64,000 nucleotides of DNA from Buddleja alternifolia (Eukaryota > Streptophyta > Magnoliopsida > Lamiales > Scrophulariaceae). Location: assembly GCA_019426215.1 (NCBI GenBank), contig CM033399.1, positions 20,035,022-20,099,021 on the forward strand, in the 5' to 3' direction. The notes beneath the pieces are model-generated. The model did no database searches. It saw nothing but the letters and a program-made list of their open reading frames with translations, and was not told where the DNA came from. The translations under genes and the position numbers were made by a program. Of the stretch, positions 12,507 through 23,548 are shown piece after piece (position 1 is the stretch's first letter; each line of letters starts with the position of its first letter).

Positions 12507-14978
12507 ATATGAGGGTTCGCATTTGGGAAGTGGGTAAACTGAACAACCCCACCAGAAGTTTTTAAAATGGATATCCTAGTCAAATCTGGAACTTCCTATA
12601 ATCACATACGTGTAAGAGTAATCCTTATGGACCTGAGTTTCTATAGGTTATCTTGTGCATTATCCACCATGCTTTAATTTATGTCATGATTCGTTAGCGA
12701 ATCATTATATATAATATTTTGGGTATGGTCTGATTATGTACGAATGTACATGAGAGATCAAGATGAGATCCATCTCTAATTAAGCAAATCAGACATCTCC
12801 TATGTTACATAAGACATCGAATTAGGAGTCTCTAGCCAAAGCAAGATATTTAAAGAGGCTGGGTGTTTCGATGTCACCCGTAATGGGAAACATAGAGATT
12901 GAGTCATTAGTGTTTCGATTATACTATTACTCTAGACTCGATCCGGGAGATGAGATGGAAGGATTGTACTTACGCAAGAATCATGATTAGGTAGTATCTT
13001 TATACTTAGTTATGTCTAGGTCTTCGAGGCCCGTTGCTAGACAGTAACCTCGATTTATAGGTACCATGACATAATGGTAATTGATTCATGGTCCGATTAA
13101 ATCAAGAGTGATTTGATCTAGTACTTTCTATTTTAGGAAAGTACGCTGGCGCTTTAGGAAAGTGTACTTACTACTAGCACATGAACAATCCCAAGGGGTC
13201 ACACACTTAACTCTGTAGAGTTTCTGCTCATGTTATATGATTAATCAATTTTAGAGAAATTGAGGAATTAGGAAAGTAGACTTTCCTAATTGGGAATATA
13301 AATTAATTGATAGAGATCAATTAATTAGACTTTTAATTAATCAAGTTGAATTAATTAATTAATGGACCTAGATGAGTCCAAGTATTTGATTTAATTGGCC
13401 TAGGACCAAAGTAAATAAATATTAGGGAAAATTACTAAAAAACCCTTAAAATAAACTTTTACATCCAAAAAATCCATGATAATATTTGTCAATCCAAAAA
13501 ACCCACTCAATCAACATTTCATTCTAAGAAACCTACTATTTAGGGTTAACAAATTTATGGACTTAATTGCCCTTAGCTTTCTAGATTAAAAATTAATCAA
13601 TTGTAGTTTTGTAAAGAAATTTATTTATTTAAAAAAATCATATTGATTATTGGTACTAATTATGATTTCAATTTCAAATTTTCAGATCTTAAATATTTTA
13701 AAAAAATTTAAAACATATATATATATATATATATAGATAAATACCATATTAAAATCAAAATAAATTATATACAAATATTTAAAAATTTAATATTACAAAA
13801 TAAAATCCATATTTTATGATTCATCAATTTGAAAGAATTAAAAGAAAACGATTCCTATAAGAAAAACTAATTGATCAATTATTAACTTGATTAATGAAGG
13901 GTAGTTTAGTCCAAAAATATGGTGATGCTCACTTTTGGGGTTTTTGGAATGAAAACTTTGTTGAATAATATTTCCATGGGTTTTTTGGATATGTAATATT
14001 ATTTTTTTTGGGGGGGGGGGGGGGGTTTAGTAATTTTTCCCAAATATTAATAATTAATGGATAATTAATTAAAGTTGAACTTTAATTATTTTGTACTTAA
14101 TCAATTGGGTAGACCATTTAATTAATTAGGAATCAAGAATTAAATCAAGGAAGATAAAATTCTTGGACTCCAAGAAACTATTTAGGCGTGTTGGACGTGT
14201 GATATGGACAAGGAAATTAATTCTTCTCCAAATCTTGATCTAGGAGAATCAAGAAGATACACAAGGATAAAGAATCGAAGGAGTTAGTTACTTGGTGACT
14301 AAGTTCTTACTTATTAGGAATATACTATATAGTATATTTAAAATTTAGGAAGTTGAATATAGGAAGAATTTGACTTGCCTTATATTCTTATTATACTAGG
14401 ATTAGGATTATTCATCTATAAAAATGTGTTTAGAGAAGAACACATAAGATCATGAAATTTTATTCATCTTACACGTCCAAATACAAGATAATTAAGAGCG
14501 ATTTTTCATCTCCTTCTCCTACACATAAACCGTCCCCTAGCCCCAATGCTTGGTATGATTTTACTCATGTGTTGAGTTTAATCATTCATATAAAATATTC
14601 CCTCCTTTCACATACAAGCCTAGATTAAAAAATCTAGAAATAATCCATTGACTAGCACTAAGAATGGATTATTTGGAAGCTCAAGGAGGTGTGGATACTG
14701 TTAGAGGTGAGACACATGGATCGCTACAAACTGGGAGATACGAAATGGATTTGGAGCTCTTCGAGAGTTCTTGAATCCGCGCTTGGAGCTACCGATGGGT
14801 TCAGTAGAAAAGATAAAAATAAACCAAAATTAAAAAAAGCATTATTGGTTAGTTTTCTTATTTCCTTCTCTTTATTGATTCGATTGAGCAACAGAAAATC
14901 CTGTTTCAGGGTGGTTGTTAAATTTTTAATTTTCGCTACGTTTAGCCACCTCGGGGATTACCAACCCAATAGCCTACT
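12507..14978 (+). mobile_element. Copia LTR-like remnant (right part of host sequence)
   Basis: Continuation of the sequence broken at base 418. It has the composition of the copia LTRs in this window, including short attaattaat blocks, phrases about matching 'tagccaaag' and a distal segment with tttcgctacgttta near the end. No coding capacity is credible; the 107-residue ORF at 14689-15012 crosses the border with the next LTR. The start of this LTR is not in view and the 3' border is hidden by the insertion at 14979. Family assignment is tentative. It contains the MITE at 13425. Confidence 0.4.
13425..14041. mobile_element. 617-bp non-coding DNA transposon (MITE) with 8-bp target duplication
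   Basis: Terminal inverted repeats of about 20 bp: the left begins gggaaaattactaaaaaacc and the right end reads gggtttagtaatttttccc. Both sides carry the same 8-bp direct repeat AAATATTA (13417-13424 and 14042-14049). There is no ORF. Subterminal regions also pair in part (ccaaaaaacccac against gggttttttgg). An 8-bp duplication fits the hAT superfamily, but the tips are not typical hAT tips, so the superfamily stays open. Inside are an (AT)n run near 13717-13733 and a 16-G run at 14010-14025. Confidence 0.85.
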
Positions 14979-17900
14979 TGTTGGGAAACTCAAAAAATAC
15001 GTTGCGGAATAAAAAAATCCCTTGGTGGTCATCTCTATTCACATATTAAAATCAACTAATACACTAAAACTTACCCGTTGTAGTGAAGAAGTTGGAGAAC
15101 CCGGCTCATCGAAATTTTCTGAAATTTTCGGAGAGCTATCTACACCACTTCTTGAATTTTTCAGCCTTCTTGAATCCTTGTTTGATTTCTTGAAGTCTAA
15201 TCCAAACAGCGAATATGCCCCATTTCTAGATAATCAGCAGATTGATGGAAGAGAATATCTCTTTCTTTCTCTACAAGGGGCGAAGGTTAGGGGTTATAGA
15301 AAGGGAGAGATATTTTTCTTTTCTAACTTTAGGAGAGTTTTATAAAACTTAGGTCACAAGGTTACAAGTGATAAGTATTTATATCACTTAACGTATTGAC
15401 CAAAATAAGACTAAAATGCCTTAAGTCAGACGTCCACTACCTTGGCCCGGTTTGGTCTCGTGTTTTAATTAATTTTTTAATTAATCAATTAATTATTTAT
15501 TTTATACAATAAATAAATGAATTAATTAATTAACCAAATTAATTAGATAAATTAATTTATAAATTTATTTCTCCAAGAAATCAATTAATAATAATTAATC
15601 TTATCGATTAATTAATTACCTCATCTAATGAATAACCAATTAATAATATTTAATTTATCTAATAAATTAAATCTCCAAAACTCAATAGAAAAAAAAACTT
15701 TATATTTTTCTTTGTCAACCTTTAAGCGCAACTCTTTAGGTTTGTCTCATTTGGCAATGAGAGAAATCCAAAGGAAGTAGGTTACACCTAGCTAGTTACG
15801 TGGCCCACTTCGTAGCCCAAACGAGATTGAATGAGTGGATCATTCCGAAATCTTTCCAATCGTGAATACTGTATACGTATAAAACTTTTTGTTCTCGTGT
15901 CCCAGTCAAGTGAGAGTCACTGTTATGTCAAACTCATTAAACTTGACCATATGTACAAATTATAATAATGCGAGATCACTATGTTCACTTTTATGCCTGG
16001 CAGAAGCGACTCTATTGCTTTGGCCAAAGACTTTGATCTCCATTATCTATAATTATATAGGACACATTTTGACTCACTTATGAAAGAACAAATTCCATCT
16101 CAGTAATCAGTTAAGACAACCATTCGCCCATCAAGCCGCATTTTGAGGTGGACCCCACCAACGTGTCAATTGGGTCTAACTACTCTAGAGATAGACTTGA
16201 TATCATGTGTACATCTTCAGACTGATACTTCAGGTCAAAGGTTTACTTAAACTTGTCACAAATAATCAATTCTATCATTCACACTTACAAAGTGAAAACC
16301 CATGTGATAGAACTGATGCGAGTCTGTCCAACATATCAATTCCACTGATTTGTCTACAACCATAAGCTCCCACTATCACATAGTGTCCGACTGGCTCTTT
16401 CATATCAAAGCTCATATTGTACAAGTGTCCTAAGTCTTCATTTTTTCATTAAAGACTTCTTATAAGAGGCATTTTTACGTGTTTTTAAGCCCCTTTGCGT
16501 TTATGTCTTAGGTTCATTTATCGCTTGATTCTTGCCACATGTGCGTTTAATTCGTGCATTAAGTGATTTCAGGTCTTAAATGGATACAATCAAAGAACGG
16601 GATGAAAAATGACGTATAAAACAAGTTTAGGCCAAATTGCTATGCACCCCTACGCCTAGGCGCCATCTTGCCCACGCCCGGGCGCCGTATCAGCACCACT
16701 TTCCACGTTCGAGCGCTTTTTCCGTATGTTTAGAGACCGAATTGGATGAAGTTTCCTTCTACAAAGTTGTAGAACTATGTGTTAGCTTCAAATGAGGACT
16801 TGAATCATCCAAATCGGAGTTTTGTGGAGAGAGTTATGAAGGAAATACAAATACTGCGCCAGACAGAGGCAAATACTCCCAACATTCTGATTTGGGCGCC
16901 CGAGCGCCATAAATCCCGCGCCTAGGCGTGGCCACATCCGAGATTTGATTCCTTTCAGCCAAAAGATCATCATTTGATGGGGGAATGGAACATTTAAAGC
17001 CAAGAGGTCATCACATGTATGGGGGGGATGTCATAAGTATGTTTCTTACTAGATCTACTTTTGGGAATTTTATACTACTCACTTTAAGAGTAGTGGAGGG
17101 GACACTAGGGGGGACATACACATGAGGAGCTGATTGGTGGTGGTCTTCTTAAGGATCCTAGGGAGCAATTGACCGAACACATCTAGAGGAGGAGGGAGAG
17201 AGAGGCATTTTATCCATCACTTTTCACTCATCATCATTCATCACCATTTTCTTCATCACTTTTGGAGGGGAACAAAGGGAGAGGAGCTAAGGATTGAAGA
17301 TCAAGAGCAAAGATCCATCATCAATCAATTGAGGGAGTTTTAATTATTTGCATTTACATGTTTATTTCCATGAGTATGTATATGTTTGTATTAGATTTTC
17401 TTAAGGCTTTGATGAGAGGCTAATATTGTAGAACTAAGGCCATGTGAAGGCCAAATTTATGAATCAATATATGTGAAGTTGCTCTTTGTATTAATTCTCC
17501 TATTGCTTTGTGTGTTAATTCTATGCTTTTATTCCAATCATGTGTTTGATCACCATATGCTTGCTATCTTGCCTAATCTAGTTGTTCGAGAGAAAATAGA
17601 TTAGGGTGCAAGAGAATTAACACATCATCCGAAACAAATGAGGGATTGCCCTAGAAATAGGTAAAGATTCCCGGGTGTTGTTAGCCGGATTCGTTCGGGG
17701 AAGCTCTAGAACGTTAATGCGTGATTTTTGATTAGATTCTCGGATAGACATATTTAGAGAACCGTCAATTAATCATAGGATTATTATGTGCCGAGACATC
17801 GGGTAATAGTTAATTTAGGAGTTTCCACCAAAGCAATAGGAGTCTAATAATTCGAAGAGTAGCTCATATATATTGACGAGTAGATTCGGTTGTAGCATGT

Positions 17901-20007
17901 GCCTTAGTCATTTTATCATACGTGAGATTAAATCTATAGTACGTTTCTCTTTGGTTCTTCGTTTGTTTAATCTTTTTCTTGCACTTTACTTTTATTGTAG
18001 TTGTTCTTTGTAGAAAATCATTAACTAGAATTCAAGTTTTCCTCGGGTAATAGAGCCCTACGGGGGACATGAGCTTCTCCGGGTACCCATTCCCACCCTT
18101 CTCGGCCAATAACCTGCAAAATATTTGATAAGCTAACTCGGAGAAGCTCATGTCCCCCGTAGGGCTCTATTACCCGAGGAAAACTTGAATTCTAGTTAAT
18201 GATTTTCTACAAAGAACAACTACAATAAAAGTAAAGTGCAAGAAAAAGATTAAACAAACGAAGAACCAAAGAGAAACGTACTATAGATTTAATCTCACGT
18301 ATGATAAAATGACTAAGGCACATGCTACAACCGAATCTACTCGTCAATATATATGAGCTACTCTTCGAATTATTAGACTCCTATTGCTTTGGTGGAAACT
18401 CCTAAATTAACTATTACCCGATGTCTCGGCACATAATAATCCTATGATTAATTGACGGTTCTCTAAATATGTCTATCCGAGAATCTAATCAAAAATCACG
18501 CATTAACGTTCTAGAGCTTCCCCGAACGAATCCGGCTAACAACACCCGGGAATCTTTACCTATTTCTAGGGCAATCCCTCATTTGTTTCGGATGATGTGT
18601 TAATTCTCTTGCACCCTAATCTATTTTCTCTCGAACAACTAGATTAGGCAAGATAGCAAGCATATGGTGATCAAACACATGATTGGAATAAAAGCATAGA
18701 ATTAACACACAAAGCAATAGGAGAATTAATACAAAGAGCAACTTCACATATATTGATTCATAAATTTGGCCTTCACATGGCCTTAGTTCTACAATATTAG
18801 CCTCTCATCAAAGCCTTAAGAAAATCTAATACAAACATATACATACTCATGGAAATAAACATGTAAATGCAAATAATTAAAACTCCCTCAATTGATTGAT
18901 GATGGATCTTTGCTCTTGATCTTCAATCCTTAGCTCCTCTCCCTTTGTTCCCCTCCAAAAGTGATGAAGAAAATGGTGATGAATGATGATGAGTGAAAAG
19001 TGATGGATAAAATGCCTCTCTCTCCCTCCTCCTCTAGATGTGTTCGGTCAATTGCTCCCTAGGATCCTTAAGAAGACCACCACCAATCAGCTCCTCATGT
19101 GTATGTCCCCCCTAATGTCCCCTCCACTACTCTTAAAGTGAGTAGTATAAAATTCCCAAAAGTAGATCTAGTAAGAAACATACTTATGACATCCCCCCCA
19201 TACATGTGATGACCTCTTGGCTTTAAATGTTCCATTCCCCCATCAAATGATGATCTTTTGGCTGAAAGGAATCAAATCTCGGATGTGGCCACGCCTAGGC
19301 GCGGGATTTATGGCGCTCGGGCGCCCAAATCAGAATGTTGGGAGTATTTGCCTCTGTCTGGCGCAGTATTTGTATTTCCTTCATAACTCTCTCCACAAAA
19401 CTCCGATTTGGATGATTCAAGTCCTAATTTGAAGCTAACACATAGTTATACAACTTTGTAGAAGGAAACTTCATCCAATTCGGTCTCTAAACATACGGAA
19501 AAAGCGCTCAAACGTGGAAAGTGGTGCTGATACGGCGCCCGGGCGTGGGCAAGATGGCGCCTAGGCGTAGGGGTGCATAGCAATTTGGCCTAAACTTGTT
19601 TTATACGTCATTTTTCATCCCGTTCTTTGATTGTATCCATTTAAGACCTGAAATCACTTAATGCACGAATTAAACGCACATGTGGCAAGAATCAAGCGAT
19701 AAATGAACCTAAGACATAAACGCAAAGGGGCTTAAAAACACGTAAAAATGCCTCTTATCAACTTCATATCAATTGCGAACTAGTTAAGTAATCAAGATCA
19801 ATCTCTCTAGTGCTTCTTTTCTATCTCATAGGAAGTAGAGAGATTACACTAAATCAATGGACAATTATTTTACATTACTTACAGATGCTAATAAGATTTA
19901 TGTGAAAACTAATATAATGACTTTTATTATAAATAGAATTAATCAATTACAAATTGAATTCCCTATATCATCTATCATTTATGGCATCTAAGGGCATAAT
20001 CCTAACA
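14979..20007 (-). repeat. 3' LTR of minus-strand copia 'Copia-2', split by a palindromic insertion
   Basis: On the minus strand the LTR starts TGTTAGGATTATGCCC at 20007, directly after the polypurine tract, and ends at 14979 with ...CCCAACA. The left flank is ctact (14974-14978). After removing the 3301-bp palindrome and its duplicated ACTTC the LTR is about 1.72 kb, like the other copia LTRs here. It shares blocks with the Copia-1 LTR in reverse orientation, for example aagcgcaactctttagg near 15724. The ORFs at 15022-15345 and 15889-16083 are chance frames within it. Confidence 0.8.
16460..19760. mobile_element. 3.3-kb palindromic insertion of two head-to-head Athila LTRs
   Basis: Two arms of exactly 1622 bp each (16460-18081 and 18139-19760) are reverse complements with only scattered mismatches, around a 57-bp loop. 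The left arm is an Athila-type LTR in plus orientation, from its U3 tip (ttataagagg, from TGATAAGAGG) to base 1583 or so, about 100 bp short of the usual end. It is then joined to antisense ORF3 sequence matching 40446 down to about 40350. The right arm reads back ORF3 sense and the LTR to the U3 tip at 19760. Perfect 5-bp direct repeats ACTTC lie at 16455-16459 and 19761-19765. Both outer ends are therefore U3 ends, and the whole was inserted as one unit. The identical 71-residue ORFs at 16788 and 19217 are arm copies of a chance LTR frame. Confidence 0.93.
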
Positions 20008-20118
20008 ATCTCCTACTTGCACTCAATGCCACTCTCTGTGGTATCTAATACCCATCCATTCCAGTGTCGGTCCAAAACAGCTTGTGGTAGTGGTTTGGTG
20101 AACAAGTCAGCTACATTG
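20008..20118 (-). pseudogene. C-terminal tail of Copia-2 RNase H plus polypurine tract
   Basis: On the minus strand 20117 to about 20020 reads VADLFTKPLPQAVLDRHWNG and on to a stop, the standard C-terminal end of plant copia polyproteins. It is followed by the polypurine tract gcaagtaggagat and the LTR. The upstream half of RNase H is not here; the reading resumes at 58831 with a gap of roughly 130 codons that are nowhere in the window. The Athila LTR of copy A abuts at 20119. Confidence 0.8.
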
Positions 20119-21467
20119 TGATGCAAGAAAACTTAGTCATGTATTTTAACAGCAAGAGGACTGATCGTGTGTAGTAATAACGTGGACAATTAAGTCCGGA
20201 ATTTCGAACCCACAGAGACTTGTATTCTAGTTTTATGAAACATTAATGCAAGAACAACCTTAAGAATTAAAAGATAAACAAAATAAGATAATTAACTAAT
20301 GCAGAATTTTAATAAGATGATAAAAATAATGGTGAGAGAAGTGATTAAGACACATACATCAACACAAATTAACTTATTTTATATATTTGTTATTCCTTCA
20401 AGTTATTACACTATAATGCTATGGTGGAAAATTCCTTAAGATTATTATCAATTCGATCCCTCGCTCATGATAACCTATGTTAGATTGGGTGTAGCAATCT
20501 CTCTTGCACGCTTTAAAAACTATAATTTTCCCCCGGATAAATCTGGCTAACAACATCCAGAATATGTAGCCATCCCTAGCATCAACTAACTTAGAAGATA
20601 TTATGATTTCTTTAGCACTCTAACTTACCTTCTCCTGAACAACTAAGTTAGGCAATTAATCAAACACATAGTAGCTAAGCACATGAATATGGTAAAAGCA
20701 CAAAAATCATAATACATAGCAATCATAGAATTAACTTGAAGTAAACAACTTTCATATATTATTCAAATTCAGTCCGGCCTTTGTATGGTCTTAATCTACG
20801 AAATTAGTTTATAACTACAAAAGTAAAGATACAAAGAAAAAGATAAATATTCATAGACAAATATCTATCTAAATCTAAGAAACTCCCTATTGTAGATGAT
20901 GATCTTCTCCCTTCTTCTTGCTCTTCAAAACTATGTAGTCTTGGTCCAAAAATAACCAAGAATATGGAAGAATTAAACCCTAACCCTAGTATTTCGGGTG
21001 TTCCTCCTTCAAGCCGTTCTCAAGTTGCTGCTTTTCTCTTTCCCAAAATCCGCCTCTAACTGCTGGTGATCAACTTGTATTTATAGATATAAGTTGTGAA
21101 GAGTCCTTTTAGGTTTAGAGTTTGGAAATTTCCTAAAAGTGTTCTGCCTGACATTTACGTCCGAACGTTGTGCTTCCAGTGTCCGTGCATAAGCTCTCCT
21201 CACATTCATACGCACTGCATCTTCACGTTTATACGTATTGTATCTTCACGTTCGAACATGATTTCTCCGGCGTTAGTACATAAGCCTCTGATTTCTTAGA
21301 TTTTTACTGAATGTGTACTTTATTCCCTTATTTTCCTCAATTACGATGATTTATGACCTGTACTCAACATCCAACTTATTACACACATTTGTGACATAAA
21401 TTACTCATGATCGAACCCAAATCATATGAATATATGGGATCAAATTACATAAATCTTTACCCTATCA
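20119..21467 (-). repeat. 3' LTR of Athila copy A
   Basis: 1349 bp. Minus-strand tips are TGATAGGGTAAAG at 21467 and ...CTTGCATCA at 20119. The adjacent polypurine tract on the minus strand reads ggttaagtttgggtgtgt. Similar to the partial LTR of copy B, including the shared block gatcgtgtgtagtaata. It contains at least four ACGTTCGAACGT-type palindromes (21157, 21202, 21225, 21248), the last three exactly 23 bp apart. Confidence 0.85.
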
Positions 21468-23240
21468 ACACACCCAAACTTAACCATTGATCGTCCTCGA
21501 GCAATGATAAAGCGAAGAATTAAAATCAAAAACAACAACCAAAGAGAGATAAAAACAAAAACACAAAATCAAAAAGGATAAACTCACTTTCGTGGAGAAA
21601 ACGGTTACACTTAGCATGTGCAATATGCCTTTAAACCTTTATGTCACCCAAAAAGGACGAGTATAGTCTCGTGAGGGTTTGCAGATGATATACCCACAAA
21701 ATCCAACAAATTTTTAGATCCAACTCAATCAATGCACATCATCATAATTAACAAGAACCAATGGCACAAAATAATTCTTTTATAGCTAAAAAATATATAT
21801 ACATATCCAATAATCTTGCTCATGTGACACCTCAACTCGAAAAGACTCCAAAGGGTGTAGCAAAAATAAGTCTAAGGTATTATAGTTGAGAGGCATCCTT
21901 ACCAATTTTTGGACATTAATCCCATATCTATCAACTTTTGATCAAACACAAGGCACAAGAATCATAAAAAACTCCATAGCCATTTAAATTCCATTACTCA
22001 AACATTCAAACTTTAAACTCACATGAAACTTCCATTAAATTCATCAAGGCTAGATCATGTGAAATGATTTATTCCATTAGGGCTTTCTATGCACCCATGT
22101 AGCAAGTTTTAGATCAATGACTCCCAAATTAGATAGTTTTAGGGCATTAAGTGTAGAAACACTCCTAAGGATTTAATCACTCAAGTGTCAAAGGCCACGA
22201 AACAAAACTAGATCTTTCATTCAATTAACTTTTTTTGGCTTGATCGTAGCTCAAATTAGCATAAGATTATAGTATGTAGGCATGTGACTTTCACCACCAA
22301 TACTTATTAGCCTGACCTCTTTGGTCATACCAAAATTCAACCTTATCAATCCATTATTTAGCATACAAAATTAACTAATCATCTTACAACCAATGTGAAA
22401 GGATCTAAGCCAATATTTCCGGGAAAAATTCCTTAAGTGTCTCAGAATGGGTATCCAACTCAACTCCTTTACCCTCAACTTATGTGCAATGTGAATCATC
22501 TAAGGAAATCAAATCTTGTCTAGGGTCTCCACGAGCAATTTTAAAGATATATAAATTTCATTAAATTAAAAAAAAATGTCATGAATTCATGCCATTTTTT
22601 CAAGTTAATCAATCTCAATGCATCAATTAGAAGGACTAAAAAAATTTCATACTTGATTTTCAACATAGTTAGCATTCATCTCTAAAAAAAACAGGCACTC
22701 CCCCAAACTTAAGCAAAAACACATAACATGCATTTCTTAATACTGTCCTAACCCCAAACATAACTCCAACATTGTCCCTAATGTTGCACAAGCTAAAGCG
22801 TAAAAATTCAAAGTAAAAAAAATACTACTGATTAGGATGCTGAAAAGCAAACCTAAATTCCTCATGTGTGTTTCTCTGTGTAAGTTCACTGGCAAGCTGT
22901 ATTCCAATGTCGTTCCAACTCCAGCAATTAAAGAGATAAACTACTAATCATCATAAAATTCTCAAACCAAGTATCAAAATATCCAACAAAACCAACATAA
23001 ATAAAAAAAAATCAAAACATCCACAAACCAAAATAAACAACACATATAAACTAAAATCCAAAGACAGAAATAAAAACAGAAAAATAGAAATTCCGGCTGT
23101 CTCTACTCATCAGCCTCGTCATCATTAATATCGTCCTCATCATCATCCTCCAAATCATCCTCATCAAACATATGATCACCAGTGGTAGGAGTAGGAAGGA
23201 GGTGAAATTTCAGAACAGAAGAATATGCATAGACAGGTCT
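21468..23240 (-). other. 3' untranslated region of Athila copy A
   Basis: Non-coding, AT-rich, about 1.77 kb between ORF3 and the 3' LTR. It is colinear with the corresponding regions of copy B and of the complete Athila; shared phrases include the 'tttgcaga(t/c)gatatacccac' block near 21678. It contains an inverted repeat aacattgtccctaatgtt (22768-22785) and an additional polypurine-like tract (minus-strand taagtttgggggag, 22698-22711), both conserved in the other copies. Confidence 0.7.
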
Positions 23241-23548
23241 CCCAGCAGACAAATCTGACTCTATAGCTAGCTGCCTCTAGTACTGACTCATCATCTGGAA
23301 ATTAGCCGGGTTCAACGACATCCCCATAGATGAACATGTTCCTTCTCAGCTCATCCATAGTAGTCGGTGCTGGTGCTGCTGCAGAACTAGAACTCTTCCC
23401 CTGTGAAGTCCTCGCCCTTTTCCCCGGAGGATGCCCTAGTCTTCTCGTAGTAGTGAATTGGAATGCCACACTCCTCTGAAACATCATCCTCATTCTCTGG
23501 TCCTGGGCAGTCTTACACAAAGTCGTAATCAAAGATGGGAAGATAAAC
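23241..23548 (-). pseudogene. Athila copy A ORF3 (env-like), C-terminal fragment
   Basis: The minus-strand frame from 23548 reads FPSLITTLCKTAQDQRM, matching the segment LPSLITALCKAAKVP of the intact ORF3 at 39909-41216, then a low-complexity Ser/Ala/Pro stretch. The N-terminal two-thirds is missing because the element is truncated at 23548. The start at 23532 is an internal Met. An acidic tail encoded near 23100-23160 resembles the acidic C-terminus of ORF3. Confidence 0.7.

Larger units (their letters stand above)
20119..23548 (-). mobile_element. Athila-type element copy A, 3' end only (family 2)
   Basis: Reading on the minus strand: the C-terminal part of ORF3 (23548-23302), about 1.8 kb of 3' untranslated region, a polypurine tract and a complete 3' LTR (21467-20119). 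The 3' region aligns in order with copy B (44930-46140) and more distantly with the complete Athila (41560-42850). The flank cattg (20114-20118) would be its target duplication. The element is cut at about 23548, where Tekay-type LTR sequence begins. Confidence 0.8.

Noticed and set aside
14689..15345. Two 107-residue ORFs as a possible host gene
   Set aside because: They lie across and within copia LTR borders, overlap no known motif and have no exon-like context.
16788..19432. Identical 71-residue ORFs at 16788-17003 and 19217-19432, with near copies at 31903 and 43253
   Set aside because: They are the same chance frame in four Athila LTR copies; the LTR is non-coding.
16455..19765. Palindrome as a sequencing or assembly fold-back artefact
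   Set aside because: Flanking ACTTC duplication on both sides, distinct outer flanks that join into one copia LTR, scattered arm mismatches and a 57-bp loop argue for a real insertion, though raw reads should confirm it.
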